This document shows positions 35,365-43,046 of a stretch of DNA of 64,000 nt, in pieces. The stretch comes from Thalassomonas haliotis (GTDB lineage: Bacteria; Pseudomonadota; Gammaproteobacteria; Enterobacterales; Alteromonadaceae), in NCBI RefSeq assembly GCF_028657945.1, contig NZ_CP059693.1, forward strand, positions 2,108,001 to 2,172,000. The letters are read 5' to 3'. The position numbers were made by a program, and so were the translations under genes. Positions within the stretch are counted from its first letter, which is position 1. The number at the start of each line of letters is the position of its first letter. The notes under the pieces are model-generated. The model made no database searches. It was not told the DNA's origin and was given only the letters and a program-made list of their open reading frames with translations.

Positions 35365-35440
35365 CGAGAGACTTTTATTTCCCTTAGTGTTTCATGTTTT
35401 GTTTTATACATAACGCGTTTATTTAAACGCGTTTTTTTTT
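35365..35440 (+). ncRNA. candidate small RNA, copy 2 of 3
   Basis: Same conserved block as copy 1, with a 5-base deletion before the terminator. The terminator stem is AACGCGTTT/AAACGCGTT with a T9 tail. Compared with copies 1 and 3, a G-C pair has become A-T, a compensatory change that keeps the stem. Confidence 0.55.
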
Positions 35441-35480
35441 GTCTGACTTCTCCCCGCTCTGCTCTAATACCAATTGAATT

Positions 35481-36501
35481 GGCTATGTCCCTATTAACTG
35501 TGTCTGTGCGAGTAACAGGCTGTTTTCATTTGGTTTTTCATGTGAATCAAAAAACCTAAACCAGCTCAAGTAATTATCCAGATATCTCGTTGCTACACCA
35601 TGGAAACGTTTCATCCAGTTGTGAAGTCTGCCATGGTATGAATTAACATTCTGAATATGAAAAACTTTTTCTATCACCCGTATGCCCTTTGTTAAATTGA
35701 TTGCCTTATGAGTTACACCTAATTTTTTAGTCAATACCCCATAGGATCGAAAGCCGTCACTGCATATCACCGAGTCCTTATCAATATGAGCATCGAGTAA
35801 GTGAAAAAGACTCTCTCCTGATGCGCTTACTAAGCGTTTGTCAAAGGTTTGTTTCTGCCTGTCTCTTGCCACTAACACCGCCACCCAATCTCCTTTTGCC
35901 CGGCCTCTCCCTGCCTTGTCCTTGCCCCGTTTATGGGCTTTTCGAGTCAGGTGACGGCTTCCTTTTTCAGAATAGCGAAATAAGGTTTCATCCATTTCAA
36001 CAATACCAGACAAGCACGTAGCCGATTGAATATTCAATAAGTGAAGGAAACGGTGCCGCCACAAAAAGGCGGTGTTTTTAGTCATCACACACTCTCTGGC
36101 ACTGTGACGTATCGTTAAACTTGTGAGCATACAACGTAAATAACCTATCCATTTTTCAGGGTTTCTTAACCGGTAAAATGGCGTGTTATAGGTGACCATA
36201 AAGCTCTTGTTGCACGACTTACACAGGTAGCGTTGCCGACCAGAAACTTTCCCATTACGTTTGATTGTCAGGGAGTGGCAATGTGGGCAATTGGCCGCGC
36301 TGTCTTGGTGCATGGTTAACACGTCAAGGCAGTTTTTCCCTGCTACCTGACCTTTTAACACATTAATTAACAGGCATTTTTGTTCAGTGTCCAATTGGCT
36401 TGTCAGTTGTTCGAGCTGTTCAAATGAATTATTCATCGTGTTACTCCATACCGATAACTGTATGTAATAACAGTATAGCATCAATTAACTATCACATAGC
36501 C
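35481..36501 (-). mobile_element. IS1595-family insertion sequence, intact
   Basis: A 1021-bp element with terminal inverted repeats starting GGCTATGT (left) and ending ACATAGCC (right). It is flanked on both sides by the direct repeat AATTGAATT, the expected 8-9 bp AT-rich target duplication. It carries one intact transposase gene on the minus strand, whose stop codon lies inside the left inverted repeat. Confidence 0.88.
35483..36436 (-). CDS. IS1595 family transposase
   Basis: 317 residues from MNNSFEQLEQLTSQLD; upstream in-frame starts would extend into the terminal repeat region. The N-terminal zinc ribbon is CPHCHSLTIKRNGK...RYLCKSCNKSF. A helix-turn-helix-like block follows, then the catalytic DDE_Tnp_IS1595 core: Asp in GIVEMDETLFRYSEKGS, Asp in SVICSDGFRSYG and the Asn-type third motif region NVNSYHGRLHNWMKRFHGVA, ending NYLSWFRFF. 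No frameshift or stop interrupts it, so the element may still be mobile. Confidence 0.92.
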   Translation of the reverse strand: MNNSFEQLEQLTSQLDTEQKCLLINVLKGQVAGKNCLDVLTMHQDSAANCPHCHSLTIKRNGKVSGRQRYLCKSCNKSFMVTYNTPFYRLRNPEKWIGYLRCMLTSLTIRHSARECVMTKNTAFLWRHRFLHLLNIQSATCLSGIVEMDETLFRYSEKGSRHLTRKAHKRGKDKAGRGRAKGDWVAVLVARDRQKQTFDKRLVSASGESLFHLLDAHIDKDSVICSDGFRSYGVLTKKLGVTHKAINLTKGIRVIEKVFHIQNVNSYHGRLHNWMKRFHGVATRYLDNYLSWFRFFDSHEKPNENSLLLAQTQLIGT

Positions 36502-36734
36502 AATTGAATTAAGTATTTGCTCATCTTCGAATGCTCTAAAGGTCCAAGTCCTGCGTTGTTTTCAATGCCAATAGCCAGCTATTGCTCAATCAAACGCCTT
36601 GAACTTGAACCTTTATCCTCATCGAATATTGATCACCGACTTAATGCAATTGGTATAATTACAAATAAGCTTGTACTTTCAATCACTAGCGACCAAACTT
36701 GATTTATATGCTTCCAAGGCAGGAGCCGCTAGAA

Positions 36735-37691
36735 ATGGTTTCACTGGATAACGAAAAGATAAATATCGGCATCAGCAGCTGCCTGCTCGGTGAAAAAGTC
36801 AGGTTTGACGGCGGCCATAAATTTAATGCCTATATTGCCCATGTGCTGGAGCCCTTTTTTCACTTTGTCCCCTTTTGTCCCGAAGTCAGCATAGGTTTAG
36901 GCATTCCCCGGCAGGCGATTCGCCTGGTATTAACCGAGCAGCAAATTAAATGTGTCGGCAGTAAGGATGAAACCTTAGATGTCACCGGCTCCCTGGAGCA
37001 ATGCGCGCAGGAGCAGCAGGACTGGCACCGGCAGATCTCGGGTTATATCGTAAAAAAAGACTCCCCCAGCTGCGGCATGGAAAGGGTCAGGGTTTATCAA
37101 CATAAGATGCCGGCCCGTAACGGCATTGGCATCTATACCCGGCGCCTGATGGAGAATTTTCCTTACCTGCCGGTGGAAGAGGAAGGGCGTCTTAGTGATA
37201 TGGTGATCCGGGAAAATTTCATTCAAAGGGTTTTTATCTACCACCGCTGGCAGCAATTGCTGGCCGGGGAAGTCAGCTGGTCTTTACTGACGGACTTTCA
37301 TGCCTGCCATAAGTATATCTATATGAGCCATAACCAGAAAAAGGCCAGGGAGCTGGGGAAATGGCTGGCACAGCATCATCAGTTGCCACTAGATGAGGTT
37401 TGCCGGCAATACCTGGAACAAATGATGACGCTGTTAACCGTCAAGGCCACGAAAAAGAACCATGTCAATACTTTGAAACATATTCAGGGTTATTTGAAAA
37501 ACTACCTGAGTCGCTCCGATAAACAGGAGCTGGAGCAGTCGGTCGAATCCTACCGCCAGGGACTCTTGCCGCTGATAGTGCCTATTACTTTGCTAAGGCA
37601 TCACTTTATGCATCATCCGCAGCAATATATCAGCCGCTCGTATTATCTGCAGCCGCACCCGAAAGAACTGATGTTACTCAATAGTTTGTGA
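36735..37691 (+). CDS. DUF523/DUF1722 protein (YbgA-type; 2-thiouracil desulfidase-like domain)
   Basis: 318 residues from the ATG 9 bases after AGGAG; two earlier in-frame starts lack such a site. The N-terminal DUF523 domain has the conserved Cys motifs SSCLLGEKVRFDGGHK, PFCPEV and KKDSPSCGMERVRVY, the ligands of the Fe-S cluster in the desulfidase TudS. The C-terminal DUF1722 domain starts near FHACHKYIYMSHNQKKAREL and ends with the typical LLPLIVPITLLRHH...YYLQPHPKEL. Fusion of the two is common in gammaproteobacteria, often near photolyase genes. The following gene starts 7 bp later and is probably co-transcribed. Confidence 0.85.
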   Translation: MVSLDNEKINIGISSCLLGEKVRFDGGHKFNAYIAHVLEPFFHFVPFCPEVSIGLGIPRQAIRLVLTEQQIKCVGSKDETLDVTGSLEQCAQEQQDWHRQISGYIVKKDSPSCGMERVRVYQHKMPARNGIGIYTRRLMENFPYLPVEEEGRLSDMVIRENFIQRVFIYHRWQQLLAGEVSWSLLTDFHACHKYIYMSHNQKKARELGKWLAQHHQLPLDEVCRQYLEQMMTLLTVKATKKNHVNTLKHIQGYLKNYLSRSDKQELEQSVESYRQGLLPLIVPITLLRHHFMHHPQQYISRSYYLQPHPKELMLLNSL

Positions 37692-37698
37692 ATTTTTG

Positions 37699-38142
37699 AT
37701 GAAAAAAACGATAGTGGTCAATGACAAGATGCAACAGGGATATCGCTATCTGTTATCGGCCCCTCAGGGACAGCAGTTTTCAGCGGATTTTCAGCCCGGG
37801 TTAACCCCGCCGCAAATGCTGGAACTCGGGGGGGTTGGCGGTAAATATATGACAGATTGTCAAAAGGAGTTTCCCGAGAGCTGGTTTACTAAGGCCAAGC
37901 TCAGTCCGGCGGGCAAAGATATCCGCCTGAATTATTTTGCCGTTGATGCTTCTTTGCCGTTAGCCCGCTGGCAGCGCAAAGGCTGGATTTATCCCGAAGA
38001 TCCCAGGGGCTGGTTTCAGTGGTATTGCCGCTATTATCTGGGGCGGCGCCTAGCCGATGAAGACAAACGCCAGCGCGCCATGCGCCGTCATCTCGGGGCG
38101 TTAAGCAAAAACTGCGAGCCGGGCGACTGGAGCTGCCGGTGA
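37699..38142 (+). CDS. conserved hypothetical protein, truncated by in-frame TGA
   Basis: 147 residues from MKKTIVVND. Conserved blocks: LTPPQMLELGGVGGKYMTDC, EFPESWFTKAKLSP, LNYFAVDASLPLARWQRKGW, PEDPRGWFQWYCRYYLGRR and CEPGDWSCR. I recognise this as a widespread uncharacterised family. After CR a TGA stops the frame, but the same frame continues KQRQALLHWAYDARVL and stops at a TAA (38191-38193). That continuation is what intact relatives carry, so the gene appears to have a recent nonsense mutation removing ~17 residues. Loss of this short tail may or may not inactivate it. Confidence 0.75.
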   Translation: MKKTIVVNDKMQQGYRYLLSAPQGQQFSADFQPGLTPPQMLELGGVGGKYMTDCQKEFPESWFTKAKLSPAGKDIRLNYFAVDASLPLARWQRKGWIYPEDPRGWFQWYCRYYLGRRLADEDKRQRAMRRHLGALSKNCEPGDWSCR

Positions 38143-38206
38143 AAGCAACGCCAGGCCTTGCTGCACTGGGCTTATGATGCCAGGGTACTTTAACGGTTAG
38201 TGTTCG

Positions 38207-38240
38207 GCAAAACCGGCACTAGCTTCCGGTTTTGCTTTCT
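38207..38240. terminator. intrinsic terminator between convergent genes
   Basis: The perfect 10-bp stem GCAAAACCGG/CCGGTTTTGC with a 9-base loop is followed by TTTCT. It lies between the DUF523-family operon and the opposite-strand repeat protein. Confidence 0.7.
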
Positions 38241-38260
38241 GGTTAGGTGCTTTCCTGGCA

Positions 38261-39013
38261 TCAGGTCAGGCTGGTGAAAATCACCGAAATCCCGCTGTAG
38301 TTGATCCTGTCATCCGGGAAGGTCATATTTTTCAATAATGTGCCATTGGACTGATACTGGTACAAGTGATTGCCGCTGGACAGGTATAAGGTATTATCTG
38401 GGCCGGCAGCGACAGCGTTAATATTAAAACCGGTATTGGTAAAGGACAGTTGTTTTAACTGCAGGTCGCGTACGGTAAAACCTTCCTGGGAGCCGTTATA
38501 GGCGGCATATACCCTTTGGCCGATCACGCTGACATCGGTATAGTTAATGGAGTCATCCGGGAACACCATATCCTGTATCAGGGTACCGTCAATATTGTAA
38601 TGGTAAATATGGTTGCCGGCGGCTAGGTAGAGATCGTTATTGGGACCGGCGGCAATACCGTTGGCCTTAATGCCGGTGGCGAAGAAGGAGATTTGATTTA
38701 AGTCTAAATCCCGTACCGTAACCCCTAGCTGGGAGCCTTCATAAGTGGCGAATACCCGGCTGTTGGTGACGGCAATACCGGTGTAGTCAATACCGGCATC
38801 AGGAAATGCCATATCTTTGATTAACTTGCCGTCGAGATCATAATGGTAGATGTGGTTAGCAGAAGGGAGATAGACATCATTATTGGGGCCGGCGGCGATG
38901 TTTTCGAAATTAAAATCGCCGTTAACAAAGGACTCCTGCTCTAATTGCATGCTGCGAACCGTAAATCCTCTTTGCGAGCCGTTATATGATGCCAGTACTT
39001 TATTGTTAATCAT
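38261..39013 (-). CDS. three-repeat beta-propeller-like protein
   Basis: 250 residues built almost entirely of three ~80-residue repeats. Each contains A(S/T/A)Y(N/E)GSQxGxTVR, an IAAGPNNDxYLxxxNHIYHY segment, an L(I/L)(K/Q)(D/N)M(A/V/T)FPD segment and an INYTxxSV segment. There is no signal peptide or membrane segment, and AGGAA precedes the ATG. The pattern suggests blades of a beta-propeller or a lectin-like fold; three blades would require oligomerisation. Family not recognised. It is the last gene before the injection-system locus, divergent from it. Cargo or adhesin roles are possible but unsupported. Confidence 0.6.
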   Translation of the reverse strand: MINNKVLASYNGSQRGFTVRSMQLEQESFVNGDFNFENIAAGPNNDVYLPSANHIYHYDLDGKLIKDMAFPDAGIDYTGIAVTNSRVFATYEGSQLGVTVRDLDLNQISFFATGIKANGIAAGPNNDLYLAAGNHIYHYNIDGTLIQDMVFPDDSINYTDVSVIGQRVYAAYNGSQEGFTVRDLQLKQLSFTNTGFNINAVAAGPDNTLYLSSGNHLYQYQSNGTLLKNMTFPDDRINYSGISVIFTSLT

Positions 39014-39212
39014 TATCCATTCCTTTTATTAATAATGTTTATTGCTATTGCAACGATATGTATATTAAATCCTTTTTTTAAGTTTTTAGTATCAGTTCGG
39101 TATCAAGCCGGTATCAGTATAGCGGCGGTTTTAGGCACTTGGCTGCGGATACATTTTATCGCCGGATTGGCGGAGCAAACCTTTCCCGGAAAAATAAATT
39201 TTAAATTATTTT

Positions 39213-39239
39213 GAACTATCTCAGGGGCACTTACTCTTA
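39213..39239 (+). promoter_or_regulatory. sigma-E-like promoter of sRNA element copy 3
   Basis: GAACTA-N16-TCTTA, spacing identical to the other two copies, with an unrelated spacer. It lies 450 bp upstream of the first injection-system gene, same direction. Confidence 0.5.
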
Positions 39240-39244
39240 TTAAC

Positions 39245-39325
39245 CGAGAGACTTTTATTTCCCTTAGTGTTTCATGTTTTGTTTTATGTTTGACATAGCG
39301 CGTTTTATTAACGCGCTTTTTTTTT
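39245..39325 (+). ncRNA. candidate small RNA, copy 3 of 3
   Basis: Almost identical to copy 1 over the transcribed block, with the terminator AGCGCGTT/AACGCGCT and a T9 tail. It stands alone in the leader region of the eCIS operon and ends ~360 bp before the sheath start, so it is probably an independent transcript rather than part of the operon. Confidence 0.55.
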
Positions 39326-39686
39326 GCTTGTTTTTCAACCGGCTTCCTTCGCTTGCCCGGCAACTAAAAGCCTTAAAATTCAGTAGCAAATAGTTAATAA
39401 AAAAACTGCTTTGTTGAAGTGGCGGCTTTAAATTTTTAGTACTACGCTTTAGCTGATTGCTTTTCTTATTATCTGCTGATGCCTCCTTCAATGAGGGAAA
39501 AAAGTGGTTATACAAACGATATTTCAGCGGCTTCAGTGCAGTTAACCGGCTTGCGCCATAATCAGGTTTTTGTTGTTTTCTTTTTATTGCGGCTATGGCT
39601 TAAAAGGGCGGGCAATCGCGTTAACTATTCACAAACGGTAGAGCGAAAGCGCTCTGCTCATCAAGAAAATAACAAGGGAATGAACT
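39326..39686 (+). other. leader region of the eCIS operon
   Basis: About 360 bp without a gene. The sheath ATG is preceded by an AAGGGA ribosome site. A hairpin AGAGCG/CGCTCT (39640-39655) overlaps CGGTAG, which weakly resembles the ops element of RfaH-controlled operons (8 of 12 bases). No convincing sigma-70 promoter identified by eye. Confidence 0.35.
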
Positions 39687-41555
39687 ATGGCTACCTACCT
39701 GCATCCTGGTGTTTATCTCGAAGAACTTCCTAGCGGTTCCAGACCTATTGAAGCTGTAGGTACTTCGACCGCCTGTTTTATCGGTTACACAGTAAAAGGT
39801 CCTATGAATACCCCCACGCTGATCACTTCGTGGAATGAATATGACAGCCAGTTTGGCGGCTTGCAAGAAACGGAAACGGCGGTGGCCGGGGCGGTAGCCC
39901 CGCTTGGGGATGCCATGGGCTTTAGCGTTTACGCTTTCTTTCAAAACGGCGGCTCTACCGCTTATATTGTCCGCTCGGCGCAGGCGGCCAATGCTGCCAC
40001 CGGGGCACTGGGGGCATCGCTGGTGACTTTTACCGCGGTTAATGACGGCGATGCCGGTAACGATATCGTGGTGCATATCACCGAAGACGGCGGTACCTTC
40101 GATGTTGAGGTAGGTACCGGCACCGGCGGCGGTTTCAGCGCCGATGAAACCATCTCCAATGTCACTTTTACCGCCGGCGCCGATTTTATTGAAACCCGGG
40201 TGGCCAGCGAGTCCAGCATAGTGACTGTGTCCGTGGCGGATGCGGTTGCCGCGGCTGCAGAGTTCGGGGTGGGAGAAACCGAAGAAATTACTTTTAACGG
40301 CGGTCTTGACGACGCCGCGGCGGCCACCGGCTCCCTGGTCAGCGGCACGCCTCTGGTGACCTTTACCGCCATCAATGAAGGTACCTGGGGAGACGATCTT
40401 GTGGTGATCATTTCCGAAAGCAGCGGCGATTATACCGTTGCCGTGGGAGAGGGCACAGGCGCTGACTTTGAGGCCCTGGAAGAATTTGAAGATGTGTCGT
40501 TAACGGATACAGATGCCAATTACCTGCCCAATAAAATCAATGATATTTCTGAGCTGGTGACGGTTGTGGTTGACGATCTTGCCGGCCTGGTGACGGAAGT
40601 GGGCAACGATAACAGTGAAGAAATCACCTTCTCCGGCGGCAATGACGGCTCGGCGCCCAGCCTGACGGAATACACCCCGATATTTAACCAGTTACTGAAA
40701 TTCCGCGATATCAATATGCTCTTGCTGCCGGGGCTTTACTGGGATATGACAGACGCCGGTGCCAAGCAGGCTATTATCAATGCCGGTATCGCCCATTGCG
40801 AAACCATTAAAAACCGTATGATTCTAGTGGATCCCCAGCCGGGAGATGAGCTGGATAACGGTAATGAAGTCAAAGCTTTAAGCCTGCCCACCCAAACCTA
40901 TGTCGCCGCCTATTATCCCTGGATACTGGTGAGCAATCCCGCTTACGATGTCGACTTAAATCCCGGGGCATCGCAGAAATTGTTGGCGGCCCCGTCCGGT
41001 TTTGCCGCCGGGCTCTGGGCGAAAACCGATGGCCGGCGCGGGGTATGGAAGGCCCCTGCCGGGGTCGAATCGGCGTTATTGGGGGTGGCTGAGCTTGAAT
41101 ATAAAGTGGAAGACCCGGAGCAGGATTATCTCAATCCCCTGGGGCTTAATGCCATACGTAAGATCCCAGGTTATGGTCCTGTGGTGTGGGGGGCACGCAC
41201 CCGGGCCACCAAGAGCAATCCCGAGTGGCGCTATGTACCGGTACGCAGGACGGCGATGTTTATCGAAGAAAGCCTGTACAACGGTATCCAGTGGGCGGTG
41301 TTTGAACCCAATGATCACAGGCTGTGGTCTTCGCTGCGCATCAATATCGAGTCCTTTATGAATGGCCTGTTTCGCGCCGGCGCCTTCCAGGGGGAAAAAG
41401 CTTCCGATGCCTACTTTGTTCGTTGCGGCCTCGGCGATACCATGACCCAGGGAGATATCGACCGCGGACAGGTGATCGCCGTCATCGGCTTTGCACCGCT
41501 TAAACCCGCTGAGTTTGTTATCGTGCGCTTACAACAAATCGTCGGACAACAATAA
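39687..41555 (+). CDS. contractile sheath protein (Afp2-4/PVC-like), with duplicated insertion domain
   Basis: 622 residues. The N-terminus YLHPGVYLEELPSGSRPIEA and the C-terminal half (LLLPGLYWDMTDAGAKQ, YPWILVSNP, GLWAKTDGRRGVWKAPAGVE, RRTAMFIEESLYNGIQWAVF, IVRLQQIVGQQ) are those of phage-tail-like sheath proteins. Such proteins contract to drive the inner tube. Between them lie two related ~105-residue modules in tandem (about residues 103-320), both beginning LVTFTA(V/I)N(D/E)G and ending EEITF(N/S)GG. Sheaths usually have at most one such surface module. Only one sheath gene is present, against three in Afp. The tube gene follows after 11 bp. Confidence 0.93.
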   Translation: MATYLHPGVYLEELPSGSRPIEAVGTSTACFIGYTVKGPMNTPTLITSWNEYDSQFGGLQETETAVAGAVAPLGDAMGFSVYAFFQNGGSTAYIVRSAQAANAATGALGASLVTFTAVNDGDAGNDIVVHITEDGGTFDVEVGTGTGGGFSADETISNVTFTAGADFIETRVASESSIVTVSVADAVAAAAEFGVGETEEITFNGGLDDAAAATGSLVSGTPLVTFTAINEGTWGDDLVVIISESSGDYTVAVGEGTGADFEALEEFEDVSLTDTDANYLPNKINDISELVTVVVDDLAGLVTEVGNDNSEEITFSGGNDGSAPSLTEYTPIFNQLLKFRDINMLLLPGLYWDMTDAGAKQAIINAGIAHCETIKNRMILVDPQPGDELDNGNEVKALSLPTQTYVAAYYPWILVSNPAYDVDLNPGASQKLLAAPSGFAAGLWAKTDGRRGVWKAPAGVESALLGVAELEYKVEDPEQDYLNPLGLNAIRKIPGYGPVVWGARTRATKSNPEWRYVPVRRTAMFIEESLYNGIQWAVFEPNDHRLWSSLRINIESFMNGLFRAGAFQGEKASDAYFVRCGLGDTMTQGDIDRGQVIAVIGFAPLKPAEFVIVRLQQIVGQQ

Positions 41556-41566
41556 GGAGAAACATT

Positions 41567-42076
41567 ATGGCTGCACCACAATTTTCAGTGAATTCACATA
41601 GACATGATCCTTACCGGACTTTTAAATTTCAGGTGTTAATTGACGGTAAACCCGTGGCCGGACTCAAAAAAATGGGCGCGTTAAAGAAAAAGGTCGAACC
41701 GGTGAAATGGCGCTCTGCCGGTGATCCCAATTTTGAACGTATTATGCCCGGCGGCACTTCTTATGAAGCGGTGACTTTGGAGCAGGGGTTAACCCATGAT
41801 CCCGTCTTTGAGAACTGGGCTAATTTGGTGAACAATATCGAAGGGGATGCCGGTATGTCCCTCAAGGACTTTCGCAAGGATATCGTGGTTAATGTCTTGA
41901 ATTTACAGGGACAAGTGGCGATTTCTTACAAGATCTTCCGCGCCTGGGTCTCGGACTTCCAGGCTTTGCCGGATTTGGACGCCGGCAGCATGAACGCCGT
42001 CGGTATCCAGACTATTACCTTGCAGCATGAAGGCTGGCAGCGCGATACCAGTGTTGCCGAGCCGGCTGAGACCTAA
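41567..42076 (+). CDS. inner tube protein (gp19/Hcp-like, Afp1/5-like)
   Basis: 169 residues, the usual size of phage T4 gp19-like tube subunits, with a strong AAGGAG site. Motifs: DPYRTFKFQVLIDGKPVAGL, VEPVKWRSAGDPNFERIMPG, YEAVTLEQGLTHDPVFENWA and NVLNLQGQVAISYKIFRAWV, ending QTITLQHEGWQRD. Hexamers stack inside the sheath to form the channel that carries effectors. It directly follows the sheath gene, as in most eCIS. A second tube paralogue (Afp5-type) is not seen in the window. Confidence 0.93.
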   Translation: MAAPQFSVNSHRHDPYRTFKFQVLIDGKPVAGLKKMGALKKKVEPVKWRSAGDPNFERIMPGGTSYEAVTLEQGLTHDPVFENWANLVNNIEGDAGMSLKDFRKDIVVNVLNLQGQVAISYKIFRAWVSDFQALPDLDAGSMNAVGIQTITLQHEGWQRDTSVAEPAET

Positions 42077-42094
42077 AGATAAGGTTGTTTGGTT

Positions 42095-42907
42095 ATGTTA
42101 TTACCCGGCGGACTCTGGCACAAGCAGCAAAGAAAAAGGGATTTCAGCTTTAAGCCGGTAACCGGTACCCTGGAGTTTGGTATCGCAGAAATTTCCGGCC
42201 GGGGTTATGCCATGCCCGAGGCGGTGACCAGGATTTTGCAATTGGCGCTGGCGCAATTGGCCGGCGAGGTGCCAACCGGGCAACGGATTGAGGAACTTTG
42301 CATCGCCGATCGCCAGTTTTTAATGCGCGAATTACAGTTACACCTGGGAGACAGTGAAACCTGGTATAGCCAGCGTTGCCGCCATTGCAACGAATCGTTT
42401 GATTTTGAGCTGGATCTCAGGACATTGCCGGTGGCAGAAGGCGATGAGCATTATCCATTTGTTGAAGTTGAACTGGACAAACTGGAGGTTTGTCTGAGGT
42501 TGCCCACAGGCCGCGACCAGGCCGAGCTTGCCGATAAAGAGGAAGTGGAAATCCCGGCGGTATTATTAAAGTTATGCCTGCTGACCCAGAGTAGGGAAGT
42601 TGATGTTGATGCCTTTATCGCAAATTTAAGCCAGGAAGAACTGGCCAGTATCGAAAAAGCCATGGAACAGGCCTCGCCCGGTATAGTGACGGATGTTCAG
42701 GTGAGTTGCTCAAACTGCAACAGCATCAACCCTGTGTATCTCGACCCTTATCGTCTGCTGAACCGGGGGTATGGCAATTTGCTTGCGGAAATCCACAGTC
42801 TGGCCAGGGCGTATCACTGGAGTGAGCAGCAAATTCTGGCACTGCCGGTGCAGCGTCGGGCGGCGTATCTGACCATGATAGATGCGGACCGGGGCATGAG
42901 TCATTAA
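42095..42907 (+). CDS. baseplate assembly protein (T4 gp26/gp51-like) with zinc ribbon
   Basis: 270 residues from the ATG 10 bases after AAGG; an in-frame TTG two codons earlier is possible. Helical N-terminus (FGIAEISGRGYAMPEAVTRI). Two CxxC pairs, CRHC in the middle and CSNC near residue 208, look like a zinc site. Proteins of this type follow the tube gene in many eCIS and are related to the T4 baseplate hub chaperone group (gp26/gp51). They are thought to help hub assembly rather than form part of the particle. Position immediately after the tube gene supports this. Confidence 0.7.
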   Translation: MLLPGGLWHKQQRKRDFSFKPVTGTLEFGIAEISGRGYAMPEAVTRILQLALAQLAGEVPTGQRIEELCIADRQFLMRELQLHLGDSETWYSQRCRHCNESFDFELDLRTLPVAEGDEHYPFVEVELDKLEVCLRLPTGRDQAELADKEEVEIPAVLLKLCLLTQSREVDVDAFIANLSQEELASIEKAMEQASPGIVTDVQVSCSNCNSINPVYLDPYRLLNRGYGNLLAEIHSLARAYHWSEQQILALPVQRRAAYLTMIDADRGMSH

Positions 42908-43046
42908 TTTCCAATGCATAACCTGAGGGTAAAGCTCAGCATAAAATGACTAAACTTTAAGCAGTGAAAACAGTCAAAATAAACAGTTGGCCTGGTCTTT
43001 TTTAAACAAGCACGGGCCAGGATAAAGGAACAAGTGAGGAAAACAC

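Larger units (their letters stand above)
35465..36658. repeat. MITE-like element interrupted by an IS
   Basis: Left end TAATACCAATTGAATT and right end ...TTAATGCAATTGGTATAA are imperfect inverted repeats (about 17 of 19 positions). Removing the IS and one copy of its target duplication leaves a ~165-bp non-coding element with no transposase. I recall similar TAATACCAATTG-ended repeats from Colwellia/Pseudoalteromonas-type genomes, but have not checked. Confidence 0.6.

Noticed and set aside
35821-36021. Plus-strand frame inside the IS
   Set aside because: Antisense shadow of the transposase.
39103-39515. Minus-strand frames of 83-86 codons in the eCIS leader
   Set aside because: They overlap the conserved sRNA element and have lysine-rich unstructured translations caused by its T-rich sequence.
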